Shown here one piece after another: positions 41,077 to 50,180 of a stretch of DNA of 64,000 bases. The DNA lies in assembly GCF_022808935.1 (NCBI RefSeq), contig NZ_JAKZFR010000001.1:682001-746000 (forward strand), read 5' to 3'. The translations under genes were made by a program, and so were the position numbers. The stretch comes from Geothrix sp. SG200. GTDB lineage: Bacteria > Acidobacteriota > Holophagae > Holophagales > Holophagaceae. How positions within the stretch are numbered: position 1 is the first letter of the stretch; the number at the start of each line of letters is the position of its first letter. The notes beneath the pieces were generated by a model. It searched no databases, had not been told where the DNA came from, and saw nothing but the letters and a program-made list of their open reading frames with translations.

Positions 41077-41973
41077 TCAGCGGGACCGGGCGTCCAGTTC
41101 CCGGGCCGTGATGAGGCCGGAAGAGGTCCCCCGAAGGGTGCAGGCGTGGCGGGCGGCGATCTGGCCCCGCCGGATGGATGCCTCCAGCGATTGTCCTTCC
41201 ATCACGTAGCTGGCGAGGAACCCGACGGCGAGGGCGTCGCCGGCGCCGTTGGTGTCCACCACGGGCCGCTCGCCGGCCACGGGCGGGAAGAAGGCGATGC
41301 CGCCGCGGGTGCCCAGGGCGCAGCCCTGCGCGCCCATGCCCGACACCACGATGCGATCGGGATGACCGGCCAGGAAGGCCTGGATGAGCGTGGAGGGATC
41401 CCCGTGATTGGCGGCGGAGAAGAAGAGGATGTCCGCCTGCTCGATGAAGTCGCGCCGATAGGGATCGGCCGGGTCGACGACATCCTGGAGGTCACAGGCC
41501 ACGGTGAGGCCCAGCTCCTTCGCCACCGGAAGCAGGCGGCGGGCCCAGTCCGGGATGTTGACGTGCGCCAGCCGGGCGCCGGACATCACCTCGCGGCAGC
41601 GCGGCAGGTCCAGATCGAGGCCGGCGCGCCCCTTTCCGTCGTAGAAGTTCTTCCGCCGGCCATCGGGATACATGAGATTTACGCTTCGGGCGGTGCCCGT
41701 CGGGTCCACGCCCAGGCCGCGCAGGTCGACGCCCGCGTCCGCGAGGCGCTCCCGGACGGCCCCGCCCGCGGCGTCCTCGCCCACGTGGCCGATGAAGCCC
41801 ACGCGCCGCCCCAGGGCCGCGTAGCCCAGGCTGGCGTAGCCCCCAGCCTGGCCCACGCAGTCCAGGTTCTCCGTGAAGTTCCCCTCCACGGTCCAGTCGA
41901 TGCCTTCCGGCGGAAGGTACACGTTGGTGTCGAGGCCCGCGCACCCGACGACGACGACCTCGGGGGGGATCAT
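41077..41973 (-). CDS. PfkB-family carbohydrate kinase
   Basis: A 298-residue ribokinase-like sugar kinase. The N-terminal motif is GYASLGYAALGRRVGFIGHVGED (family GG...N.A...A.LG). The C-terminal signature with the catalytic aspartate is DTNGAGDALAVGFLASY. The substrate cannot be read from sequence; ribokinase, fructokinase or adenosine-kinase-like activity are all possible. The ATG at 41973 overlaps the ubiX stop (ATGA) with GGAAGG just before it. It converges with ftsX, nine bases apart. Confidence 0.88.
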   Translation of the reverse strand: MIPPEVVVVGCAGLDTNVYLPPEGIDWTVEGNFTENLDCVGQAGGYASLGYAALGRRVGFIGHVGEDAAGGAVRERLADAGVDLRGLGVDPTGTARSVNLMYPDGRRKNFYDGKGRAGLDLDLPRCREVMSGARLAHVNIPDWARRLLPVAKELGLTVACDLQDVVDPADPYRRDFIEQADILFFSAANHGDPSTLIQAFLAGHPDRIVVSGMGAQGCALGTRGGIAFFPPVAGERPVVDTNGAGDALAVGFLASYVMEGQSLEASIRRGQIAARHACTLRGTSSGLITARELDARSR

Positions 41974-42551
41974 TCCTTCCACCGGCGGGAATCGCGTTCC
42001 CGCAGCCCCAGCTGGTCCAGCACCCGGGTGGCGAAGGTGTCGTAGAGGTCGTCGAGGGCCTGGGGGGCGGTGTAGAAGCTGGGCATGAGGGGCATCACGA
42101 TGGCGCCGGCGTCGTGGACGCGGAGCATGTTCTCCAGGTGGATGCGGTTGAGCGGCGTCTCCCGGAGGCAGAGCACCAGGGGGCGGCGCTCCTTCAGGCA
42201 CACGTCCGCGGCGCGACTCACGAGGGATTCGCTCACGCCGGAGGCGATGCGGCCCAGGGCGCCCGCGCTGCACGGCACGATGGCCATGCCGTCGTGCCGG
42301 TGCGAGCCGGACGAGATGTCCGCGCCCAGGTCGCGCTCGTCCCGCAGGCCGACTTTCGGCAGGGCGGCCAGGTCCTTCGGCATGAGGCCCGTCTCGTCCA
42401 GCAGGCAGCGCTTCCCCGTGGGAGAGAACAGCAGCGCGATCTCCTCCACGGCGAGACTGGCGGACAGGCGCCGGAGCACGGCCACGCCGAAGGCCGAGCC
42501 GGAAGCGCCGGTGATGGCGAGGGTGAAGCGGAGGCCGCCGGGGTTCGTCAT
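41970..42551 (-). CDS. ubiX: UbiX-family flavin prenyltransferase
   Basis: A 193-residue flavoprotein of the UbiX/Pad1 family, which makes the prenylated FMN cofactor used by UbiD decarboxylases. Visible are the FMN loop TLAITGASGSAFGVAVLRRL, the SSGSHRHDGMAIVPCSAGALGRIASG block and the C-terminal PLVLCLRETPLNRIHLENM and MPLMPSFYTAP. The ATG at 42551 (MTNPGG) has AGGGA upstream. Another ATG at 42578 overlaps the M14 gene stop and could be used by coupling. No ubiD is in the window. Confidence 0.9.
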   Translation of the reverse strand: MTNPGGLRFTLAITGASGSAFGVAVLRRLSASLAVEEIALLFSPTGKRCLLDETGLMPKDLAALPKVGLRDERDLGADISSGSHRHDGMAIVPCSAGALGRIASGVSESLVSRAADVCLKERRPLVLCLRETPLNRIHLENMLRVHDAGAIVMPLMPSFYTAPQALDDLYDTFATRVLDQLGLRERDSRRWKE

Positions 42552-42574
42552 TCGGTCGTCCCTCATGCCAGGGT

Positions 42575-45202
42575 TCATTCTGGAGCAGGCCGGTAGGCCC
42601 CGAAGAAGATGGCGTTGAACAGCAGGCGGCGCGTGAAGGGCGCCTGCCCGCGGAAGACCGGATCGCCCGCCACCAGGATCACCGCGCCCCGGCCCAGCTT
42701 CTCGCGGAGGGCGTAGGCGGTCTGTTGGAGCCTGGCTTCCATGGCCTTCGGCACCAGGCCGGAGACCTTCAGCTCCTCCTTGCCGTAGTGGAGGGGGTTC
42801 TCGCCCCCCTGGCTCAGCTCGAGGATGGGGTCGCTGGTGTCGAGCACCGCCGCGCCGCCCTCGGCGTGGAGGCCCCAGGCCAGAGGATGGCCGCCGTCCA
42901 CCTGGACCTTCAGGAAGGCTCCCGGAATGCTCTCCTCCAGGGCCCGCTCCTCGCGCTTGTCCCAGGGACGCACCAGGTCCGCGGGATCGGCCTTGGGCGC
43001 CTCGCGCTTGGGGTCCTTCTCCTTCAGCCGGGCCTCCTCGGCCGCCTTGGCGAGCAGGTGGTAGCCCGTGGGGGTGAGACCGGCGCGGGAGGCGTAGGCC
43101 GCCCCGCCCTGGAAGGCCAGCAGGCTGCCGCCCTCGGTGACCCAGGCCTTCAGCTTCGCTGTGCCGCCCTCGCCGAGGGCCTGCTGCCAGGCTTTGCCCT
43201 GGGCGCCATCGTCCACGACGAGAATGTGGGTGAACCGGCCCAGGGGAACGGCTCCGAACCGGTCGGTCCGAAGCTGCACGAAGGGCAGGCCGGCCTCGGT
43301 GAGGGTGTGGGCGAGGGCGCCGAAGGCCATGGGGTTGGCGGGACGGTCCATGAGGATGGCGATGCGGGGGGCCCGCAGGATCAGGGTCCGGTTGGACCCC
43401 AGATCGGGCCCTGCGTCCATCTGGGCGGTGTCCATGGCCACCACCGGGTGGTGGTTCTCCCGGGCGAGGGCCTGCAGCCGCCCGGCCAGGAATTCCTGGT
43501 TCGTGCGCCGGGGCAGGATGATGGTGCCCGCTCCGAACCGCTGGCCCCGGAAGCTGGCCGGTTCGGCCAGGACCATGGCCGAGAAGCCTTCCTGGAGGAG
43601 GGCCGCCACGGTGCGTTCGGCCCCCTCGTGGCCGGCGGGGATGAGGTAGCCCCAGGCCGCCTCGGGGAGCGCTCCCTCCTCGGCCACCGTGAGGGCTGCC
43701 GTGGCGACCCTGGGACGGCCCTTTGCCCGCCAGGCGGGCACATGGAAGGCCAGGGGCAGGCTCCAGGCCGTGAGGTCGTACGTGGGCTTGGGGCCCATGT
43801 GGGCCTCACCCTCGAGCAGGGCCTGGGCCAGATCGCCCCGGGGCTGGTCCAGGGGCACCAGGTAGCTGCCCGCGGGCAGGCCCGGGGCCCTGGCGACGCC
43901 GATGGGCTCCAGACCCGCGGTTCCCAAGGGGGCCGTGGTACGCAGCACCTCGACGCCGTTCCGCCCCAGCAGGTCCACGAGGGCCCTCGTCCGGCCCGGA
44001 TCGTCCCCCTCCGCCAGGAGGAAGGCTCCGGCGCGGTCGCCCAGGGCCACACGCTCACGGCGGGCCCGCTGGTAGTCCCAGAGAAGGGCCTGGCGCTCGC
44101 TGGCGGCGGTGGCCACGGTGGCCAGGCTGGCGGCCACGTGGCGCTGGATGCGCCCCTCGAGGGTGAGGATCTCGCCATCCTGCCGCTTGTAGGCGGGCCC
44201 GCCCTGGCCCGCCACTTCGAAGGTCATGCCCACGGCGCCCTGGAAGGTGGGCCAGGAATCCCCGTAGCCGGGGTAGAAGAGATCGAACACGTCCCGGCTG
44301 AAGTAAGCCCAGCCGCGGGCGTCGAAGGCCCGGGCCACGCCCTTCCCGAAGGTCGCCTGCCAGCGGCCGGAGAAGGCCGCGGGGAGCGCCTCGTGGATGG
44401 GTTGCATGGTGGGCGGGAAGTAGTAGGTCGCTTCGGGCCACATCTCGTGGTGGTCCGCCAGCACCTGGGGGTTCCAGCGCAGGAAGGCGGCGGTCTTGGC
44501 CCGCGACTCGCCCTGGGTCTGCCAGGCCCAGTCGCGGTTCAGGTCGAAGAGCCGGTGGTTGAAGCGGCCCCCGGGCCAGCGCCCGGTGTTCGCGGCGTCC
44601 ATGGGGTCGTTGGTGTTGAAGGGGGTCGAGGCTTCCGCCACGGCCTGCCGGTGCCGGGCCAGCCCGTCCGGGTTCTGCGTGAGGTCCATGAGCAGCACCA
44701 CGCGGTCGAGCTGCTTCAGAACCTCCGGCTGGCGGGAGGAGGCGAAGTGGTAGGCCACGGCCAGGGCCGCCTCGGAGCCGGAGGCTTCGGAGCCGTGCAC
44801 CGAGTAGCCCAGCCACACGAAAGCGGGGTTGGTTTCGGCGATGCGGCGGGCCTCGTCCTCCCCGCAAGTGCGGGGATCCGCCAGCTTCGCGTTGAAGGCC
44901 TGCAGCTCGTCGAGTCGCTTCAGGTTCTCCGGCGCGCTGATGACGAGGAAGGGCTGCTCCCGCCCCTCCTCCGTGACGTTCAGGGTGAGGAGCTTCACCC
45001 GGTCCGGCGCGGCCGAAGCCAGGGCGCGTACGTAGGCGAGCAGGTCGTGGTGGGAGGTGTAGCGGGTGCCCAGGTCTGGCCGGGGCACCTCGGGACGGCG
45101 GTCTCCGGCCGGCAGCAGACCGGGCGGAAGACCGGCCAGGAGGCTGATCGGGCCGCAGGCCGAGACGATGAGGACAGGCAGGAGGAGGGAGCGCCGCCTC
45201 AT
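42575..45202 (-). CDS. Secreted M14-family zinc carboxypeptidase
   Basis: An 875-residue exported metallocarboxypeptidase. The signal sequence ends in VSAC (C16), a possible lipobox. The M14 zinc site starts with H136 and E139 in YSVHGSEASG. NPDG (about 177-180) and DLNRDW (about 220) follow, with H251/H252 in ADHHEM as the third ligand region. The catalytic domain ends near 400. The remaining 470 residues contain a Rossmann-like region (PRIAILMDRP, HILVVDDG), as in large bacterial M14 peptidases. It opens the minus-strand operon M14-ubiX-PfkB and follows murC closely, by seven bases. Confidence 0.9.
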   Translation of the reverse strand: MRRRSLLLPVLIVSACGPISLLAGLPPGLLPAGDRRPEVPRPDLGTRYTSHHDLLAYVRALASAAPDRVKLLTLNVTEEGREQPFLVISAPENLKRLDELQAFNAKLADPRTCGEDEARRIAETNPAFVWLGYSVHGSEASGSEAALAVAYHFASSRQPEVLKQLDRVVLLMDLTQNPDGLARHRQAVAEASTPFNTNDPMDAANTGRWPGGRFNHRLFDLNRDWAWQTQGESRAKTAAFLRWNPQVLADHHEMWPEATYYFPPTMQPIHEALPAAFSGRWQATFGKGVARAFDARGWAYFSRDVFDLFYPGYGDSWPTFQGAVGMTFEVAGQGGPAYKRQDGEILTLEGRIQRHVAASLATVATAASERQALLWDYQRARRERVALGDRAGAFLLAEGDDPGRTRALVDLLGRNGVEVLRTTAPLGTAGLEPIGVARAPGLPAGSYLVPLDQPRGDLAQALLEGEAHMGPKPTYDLTAWSLPLAFHVPAWRAKGRPRVATAALTVAEEGALPEAAWGYLIPAGHEGAERTVAALLQEGFSAMVLAEPASFRGQRFGAGTIILPRRTNQEFLAGRLQALARENHHPVVAMDTAQMDAGPDLGSNRTLILRAPRIAILMDRPANPMAFGALAHTLTEAGLPFVQLRTDRFGAVPLGRFTHILVVDDGAQGKAWQQALGEGGTAKLKAWVTEGGSLLAFQGGAAYASRAGLTPTGYHLLAKAAEEARLKEKDPKREAPKADPADLVRPWDKREERALEESIPGAFLKVQVDGGHPLAWGLHAEGGAAVLDTSDPILELSQGGENPLHYGKEELKVSGLVPKAMEARLQQTAYALREKLGRGAVILVAGDPVFRGQAPFTRRLLFNAIFFGAYRPAPE

Positions 45203-45209
45203 GGGCGCC

Positions 45210-46577
45210 TCAGGCCAGGCCCAGGAAGGCCGGTCCGGCCTGCGTGATGGAGCCCGCGCCGAAGGTGATGAGCAGATCCCCGCTGCGGGTCAGGCGCCTG
45301 AGGACCTCAGGCAGATCGTCGATCCGCCCGGCGAGGTGGACGTCCTTCTGGCCGTGGGCCCGCAGGGCCTCCACCACCGCGGCGCTGTCCACGCCCTGGA
45401 TGGGGGGCTCGCCGGCGGGGTAGATGTCGGTGACCACCACGGAATCCGCCTCGAAGAACGCCGTGCTGAACTCTTCCAGCAGCGCCCTCGTTCGGCTGTA
45501 GCGGTGGGGCTGGAAGGCCGCCACGATGCGGCGGTCCGGGAAGCCGGCGCGGGCCGCGGCGAGGGTGGCGGCGATCTCCGTCGGGTGGTGGCCGTAGTCG
45601 TCCACCACCAGCACGCCGTCCTTCTCGCCCTTGACCTGGAAGCGCCGGTCGGCACCCGTGAAGGCGGCCAGGCTGGTGCGGATGGTCTCGCGGTCGATTT
45701 CGAGTTCCAGGGCGACGCCAATGGCCGCCAGGGCGTTCAGCACCATGTGGTGGCCCGGCACGCCCAGGCTGAAGGCGCCCAGATCCTCGCCGTAGGCGCG
45801 GACTTTGAAGTGGGTGCGGAAGCCCTCCTGCCGGATCTCCTGGGCGCGGATGTCCACCTGGGGGTGGGTGCCGTAGGTGCGCACCTGCCGCTTCAGGCGC
45901 GGGCGCACGGCGGCGGCGTGGGGGTCGTCCATGCAGAGGAACACCGATCCGTAGAAGGGCACCTTGTTGGCGAACGCCACGAAGGCCTCCTGGATCTCCT
46001 CCAGGTCGCGGTAGTGGTCGAGGTGCTCCCGGTCGATGTTGGTTATGGTGGCCAGGGTGGGGTTCAGCATGAGGAAGCTGCCGTCGCTCTCGTCGGCTTC
46101 GGCCACCAGGATGTCGCCCTTGCCCAGCTTGGCGTTGCTGCCAATGGTGCCGAGCTTGCCGCCGATGACGATGGTGGGGTCGAGGCCGCCCTGACTGAGC
46201 ACCTGGGCCACCATGCTGGTGGTGGTGGTCTTGCCGTGGGAGCCGGCCATGGCGATGCCGTACTTCATGCGCATGAGCTCCGCCAGCATCTCGCCCCGGG
46301 GGATCACGGGCACCTTGGCGGCGTGGGCCGCCACCACTTCCGGGTTGTCGCCCTTCACGGCCGACGAGATCACCACCACCTGGGCGCCTTCGATGGCCTC
46401 GCCCTTGTGGCCCAGGTGCACCTCGATGCCCAGGCCCCGCAGGCGCTGGGTGACGGCTGTCTCCCGCAGGTCCGAGCCCGACACCCGATAGCCCAGGTTG
46501 GCGAGGACCTCCGCGATGCCGGACATGCCGATCCCGCCGATGCCCACGAAATGGATGTGCTGGATCTTGCCGAACAC
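45210..46577 (-). CDS. murC: UDP-N-acetylmuramate--L-alanine ligase
   Basis: A 455-residue MurC, which adds the first amino acid to the peptidoglycan precursor in the cytoplasm. It has the N-terminal dinucleotide fold [17 protein letters not shown], the ATP P-loop [12 protein letters not shown], the magnesium region [10 protein letters not shown] and the DREHLDHY block. The C-terminal domain includes [10 protein letters not shown] and FQPHRYSRT. The GTG at 46577 is needed to keep the start of the nucleotide fold. It lies outside any mur/fts cluster, next to peptidase and cofactor genes. Confidence 0.96.
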   Translation of the reverse strand: MFGKIQHIHFVGIGGIGMSGIAEVLANLGYRVSGSDLRETAVTQRLRGLGIEVHLGHKGEAIEGAQVVVISSAVKGDNPEVVAAHAAKVPVIPRGEMLAELMRMKYGIAMAGSHGKTTTTSMVAQVLSQGGLDPTIVIGGKLGTIGSNAKLGKGDILVAEADESDGSFLMLNPTLATITNIDREHLDHYRDLEEIQEAFVAFANKVPFYGSVFLCMDDPHAAAVRPRLKRQVRTYGTHPQVDIRAQEIRQEGFRTHFKVRAYGEDLGAFSLGVPGHHMVLNALAAIGVALELEIDRETIRTSLAAFTGADRRFQVKGEKDGVLVVDDYGHHPTEIAATLAAARAGFPDRRIVAAFQPHRYSRTRALLEEFSTAFFEADSVVVTDIYPAGEPPIQGVDSAAVVEALRAHGQKDVHLAGRIDDLPEVLRRLTRSGDLLITFGAGSITQAGPAFLGLA

Positions 46578-46676
46578 CTGGAGACCCCCATGTTTAAGCA
46601 GGTGTCAGGATACCCCAGCTCCTGGCATGGCTCTGGCATCCTGATGGGGTTCCCACGGAACCATGGGGGGTGTGTG

Positions 46677-47558
46677 ATGAGGACGCTCGATACGCAACTC
46701 CGCGCCACTGCGCTCGTTTCCTGTCTTCTAGCCGTCGCTCCCGTCTGTGGCGCTTCGCCACAGGAGGAGCGGGGCCGTCGCGCAACGCCACAGCCCATGC
46801 GTCCCATGGCCGACCGGCCCGCGCCTGACGCATCGCGGGCCGGCAGTCCCCGGAGCCTGGGCGGGCCCATGGCGGGCGACCGGATGGATCGAACGGACCG
46901 GCACCCGGGGATCCGCACGCCCCGGGTCGATCCCCGTCCTGCAGACCTCGCCCCCCGCGCCAGGAACATCAGCCTGTACCCGGGCACCCAGGTGGTGGTG
47001 CCCCCGGCCTGGAACCGCTGCTCTGCGATTCCCTCGGCCCGCTACTGGCAGCGGCGCGACATCATGGCGGAGATCCAGTGGCTCTCCCGCCGCGGCTACA
47101 TCCCCGTGACGCCCCTGGGGGGTACGGTGGAGTCTCTCTCGGACTATGTCCAGGTTCCCGCCGGGTGGCGCGCCTATGGGGTTTCTGTCCCCGCGGGTGG
47201 CACGATTCAGGTGGAGGTCCAGCACACCAAGCTGGGCTGGTTCAGGCTCATGCTGGTGGACAAGTGGGGCCAGCCCGGACCAGGCATGATGCAGGCCGCC
47301 TATGCGCACCAGCCCGTCCTCGTGACCTACAAGAACCCCCACAAGGAGGCCACGGCCGTCTACGTCATCGTGGATGATCCCGCCTGGTGGTCAGACGCCC
47401 GGGATCCCTACACCCTGGTGGTCCGCCGGAACTGGGACCCCGCCACGGTGGACCTGAGCGGAGTGAAGATGGTGGCCGGCCTCTGGGGCGCCAGCCCCAG
47501 CGTCAGCGCCGAGTTCCGCGGACCAAGCCTCACCGGACCGGCGGTCTTTCCGCATTGA
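46677..47558 (+). CDS. Secreted protein of unknown function
   Basis: A 293-residue protein. The signal peptide (ALVSCLLAVAPVCGA) is followed by a disordered arginine- and proline-rich stretch (about 28-95) and then a compact domain (about 100-285) that I do not recognise. That domain is beta-rich, with aromatic residues (GWFRLMLVDKWGQPGPGMM, AVYVIVDDPAWWSD). GGGGGG lies six bases before the ATG. It diverges from murC across 99 bases and ends with structured repeat A and its terminator. Confidence 0.7.
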   Translation: MRTLDTQLRATALVSCLLAVAPVCGASPQEERGRRATPQPMRPMADRPAPDASRAGSPRSLGGPMAGDRMDRTDRHPGIRTPRVDPRPADLAPRARNISLYPGTQVVVPPAWNRCSAIPSARYWQRRDIMAEIQWLSRRGYIPVTPLGGTVESLSDYVQVPAGWRAYGVSVPAGGTIQVEVQHTKLGWFRLMLVDKWGQPGPGMMQAAYAHQPVLVTYKNPHKEATAVYVIVDDPAWWSDARDPYTLVVRRNWDPATVDLSGVKMVAGLWGASPSVSAEFRGPSLTGPAVFPH

Positions 47559-47561
47559 TGC

Positions 47562-47667
47562 GGTCTGGGGGTTCCCCCCGCAACGCATGCGCTGCGGGGA
47601 TCTGAGGTCGCGCTGCGCGCACGCCCCCAGACCCCCGCGCAGAAGCCCGGCTGAGCCGGGCTTCTGC
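47562..47667 (+). repeat. Structured intergenic repeat A, copy 2, with terminator
   Basis: The outer stem GGTCTGGGGG (47562-47571) pairs perfectly with CCCCCAGACC (47624-47633). The inner hairpin CCCCGCAACGC with GCGCTGCGGGG has one mismatch. The terminator GCAGAAGCCCGGC, TGA loop and complement ends at 47667. Compared with copy 1 (7397-7512), paired positions change together (C-G to T-A in the outer stem, C-G to A-T in the inner hairpin). The GGGGG core begins eight bases after the stop codon in both copies. Confidence 0.75.
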
Positions 47668-47686
47668 TTTATCCACCCGGAGAGAC

Positions 47687-48634
47687 TCACTGCCAGGGGC
47701 AGGCGCCCGTCACCCACATCCGGAAGGCCCGGGGCTCCACGGTCAGCTCGGCGCGGTCCCGCTCCGGGGCGGGCTCGCCGTCCAGGTGCCAGGGTAGGGG
47801 GCGCTCCAGGCGCAGGGTAGCCCGGCGGATCCGTCCCTCGTGGCGGAGGGCCGTGTGTCCGCCCTCCTGGAAGAGCCTGGGCGCTTCGGTGAACAGCGTG
47901 AGCCAGGTGGGCCGGGCCAGGGTGGCCCACTGGAGGCAGCCGTCCGTGGGATCGGCGTACGGAGCGATCCACAGCCCGCTGCCGTAGGTGGGGAGGTTCG
48001 CGAAGCAGAGGCTCCAGGCGGATTCCGGCAGCCTTGACGCGTCCGGGTGGAAGGCGGCGCGGATGCGCTCGATCCGGCCGTCCGAGGGGGGCATGGGCGC
48101 CTCCTCCGCCTCCCAGGCCAGGGCGGCCGGCTTCCAGGTGCGCCACAGCTCCAGGGTGGCCCGGGCGTAGGCGGCGAACCCGCGGCCGGGAAGGCCCGCG
48201 AAGCGGTGCGCCACGGCGGCTTCGAAGCCGGTGCCGCAGACATTCACGAAGGGGATGCCGTCCAGGAGCGGAAGGTCCATGTGCACCTCCCGTCCTTCGA
48301 GCAGTCGCCGGAGGGCGCCGGCAGGCTCCAGGGGGGTCCTCAGGCCCCGCACCAGCCCGTTCCCGCTGCCGCCGGGGATGGCCCCGAGGGCCACGGGGCA
48401 GCCACGCTCGAACAGCGCCCTGGCCGCGTGGTGGATGGTGCCGTCCCCGCCCCAGACGAGCAGGGGCCCCTCCGCCCGCCGGGCCTGGTCGATGGCGGGT
48501 TCGAAGTCCCAGGGAGGCCCGAAGGGGAGGACCTCTACGCGGTCCCGCAGGGTCTTGGGCAGCGGCCGCAGCAGGGCGTCAGGATCCTTCGGGGTCGTGC
48601 CCGAGGCGGGATTGAAGAGGATCGGAAGTCTCAT
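47687..48634 (-). CDS. Diacylglycerol-kinase-like lipid kinase
   Basis: A 315-residue protein of the DAGK catalytic (YegS/DgkB) family. Family motifs are NPASG (about residues 8-12), GGDGT (about 64-68) and PGGSGNG (about 92-98), which bind ATP and phosphates. The C-terminal beta-sandwich has LPTYGSGLWIAPYADPTDG. It phosphorylates a lipid, probably diacylglycerol or a related alcohol, at the inner membrane. The ATG at 48634 (MRLPILFNPASG) gives the family's normal start. It lies 25 bases after the membrane glycosyltransferase-like gene on the same strand. Confidence 0.9.
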   Translation of the reverse strand: MRLPILFNPASGTTPKDPDALLRPLPKTLRDRVEVLPFGPPWDFEPAIDQARRAEGPLLVWGGDGTIHHAARALFERGCPVALGAIPGGSGNGLVRGLRTPLEPAGALRRLLEGREVHMDLPLLDGIPFVNVCGTGFEAAVAHRFAGLPGRGFAAYARATLELWRTWKPAALAWEAEEAPMPPSDGRIERIRAAFHPDASRLPESAWSLCFANLPTYGSGLWIAPYADPTDGCLQWATLARPTWLTLFTEAPRLFQEGGHTALRHEGRIRRATLRLERPLPWHLDGEPAPERDRAELTVEPRAFRMWVTGACPWQ

Positions 48635-48659
48635 GAGGCGAGGATACCCGCTCGTGCCC

Positions 48660-50180
48660 TCAATCCAGGGCGACCACCAGCGCGGTGGGATCCTCGTAGG
48701 CCACCCGGAAGGGGGCCTGGCGGAGCTCGGGGTAGCCGGGAGCCCGGGCGGCCCGGAGGACAAGGTACCGAGCGTGGAACCGGGCCTTCATCTGCTCGGC
48801 GTCCAGGCGGACCTGGTGCCGCCGCAGTCGCTCCAGGAGCTTGGCCCGGTCCGCGTCCTCCCGCAGGGAGTAGGTGGGATCCAGGCCCCAGAGGAACCGC
48901 TGCCGGTAGCCGTCGTAGAACAGCTCGGGGAAGTCGTCCCAGTAGAGGTTGATGACCGTCTCGCCCGGGGCCAGGTTCGCGGCCATCCAAGTGCAGGCGC
49001 CGGTGAAGTGCCGGGGAGGCGCAGCCTGAGTCTGGTAGAACCGGTAGAACGTCAGGGATCTTGCGTGGTACCCCACGAGCGCGGCCAGGGCCAGCGCCCC
49101 CGCCGCCAAGCGGACGGGCCGCCGAGCGGTCCACCAGGTGGACGCCTCCAGCAGGGGCCACAGGTCGCGGGCCACCAGCGCCCAGGCCGCAGGCACGAGC
49201 AGGGCCGAGTACTCGGCGAATCGCGGCGTGGCGATGGTGAGGCCAAACCAGAAGAGGGCCGCCGCGCCCAGGCCGAGGGTGCCCGGGGCGAGGCGTTTCC
49301 GGGCGAGGAGGAGGGTCAGGGGCAGGGCGAAGGCCAGGATCAGCAGGAGGGGGTAGATGTCCCAGAAGACCGGCCAGGAGTACGGGTAGAGCTCGTTGCC
49401 CAGCTCGAAGCCGGAGGCGGCCGACCCCTGGAGGCCCAGGCGGAAGACCTGCACGTAGGTGAGGAAGGTCTCGAGCGTGAGGGGCGTGTAGGGGTGGATG
49501 GCCAGCCCCAGCACCGAGCCGGCCCCCGCCGCCAGGGGCAGCCGGAGGTCCGGCCGTTCGCCGCCGAGCCAGGTACCCAGCACGAAGGGAACCGCCGTCA
49601 TGAGCAGCACGAAGGGGACGGTGTAGGCCCAGGCATAGACGAAGCCCAGGGCGAGCAGGGCCTTCCAGCGCTTCTGCAGCAGGAAGTGGAGGCCCAGCAC
49701 CAGGAGCAGCATGCTGAGCACATGGGAGCGGAGCATCCCCAGGCGGGCGATGAAGAGGCCGCCCGTGGCCAGCGTCAGGGCCGTGAAGAACGCCGGGAAA
49801 CGGACGCGGTGGGCCCGGAGCACGGCGTAGAGCGCCGCCAGGACCGCCACCGACAGCAGCACGCCGAAGATCCGGGCGCCCAGGATGGGGTCGTGGCCGA
49901 TCCGCGCGAAGGGGGCCATGGCCAGGTGGTAGAGGAACTCCTTGTCGCAGAAGTGCTCCCGCCAGGTGCTCAGCTGGGTCCAGGGAAAGCTCCGCGACAG
50001 ACCCTGGGTGGGCATCAGCGCCGCAAAGCGGGCGTGGAAGTAGCCGTCCCGCTCGAAGAGGCCCTTCTGGAGCCAGGCGGTGCCCCCGAACAGGAGCAGG
50101 GCATAGAGGAACAGGCCCCCCGGGGCGGCCCAGGCCTTCAGGCGGGACGTCCATCCTTCTTGCATCTGGGGTGGGTTCAT
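48660..50180 (-). CDS. GT-C-fold-like multi-pass membrane protein
   Basis: A 506-residue integral membrane protein with about eleven helices in residues 20-385 and a soluble C-terminal domain. The first loop has ERDGYFHARFAALMP, an acidic motif like the ER/DxD catalytic loops of GT-C glycosyltransferases (ArnT, PMT, STT3 types). It overlaps the GT2 gene (a polyprenyl-phosphate-sugar synthase type) by four bases. This fits a pair in which the GT2 makes the lipid-linked sugar and this protein transfers it across the membrane. The acceptor is unknown. Confidence 0.75.
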   Translation of the reverse strand: MNPPQMQEGWTSRLKAWAAPGGLFLYALLLFGGTAWLQKGLFERDGYFHARFAALMPTQGLSRSFPWTQLSTWREHFCDKEFLYHLAMAPFARIGHDPILGARIFGVLLSVAVLAALYAVLRAHRVRFPAFFTALTLATGGLFIARLGMLRSHVLSMLLLVLGLHFLLQKRWKALLALGFVYAWAYTVPFVLLMTAVPFVLGTWLGGERPDLRLPLAAGAGSVLGLAIHPYTPLTLETFLTYVQVFRLGLQGSAASGFELGNELYPYSWPVFWDIYPLLLILAFALPLTLLLARKRLAPGTLGLGAAALFWFGLTIATPRFAEYSALLVPAAWALVARDLWPLLEASTWWTARRPVRLAAGALALAALVGYHARSLTFYRFYQTQAAPPRHFTGACTWMAANLAPGETVINLYWDDFPELFYDGYRQRFLWGLDPTYSLREDADRAKLLERLRRHQVRLDAEQMKARFHARYLVLRAARAPGYPELRQAPFRVAYEDPTALVVALD

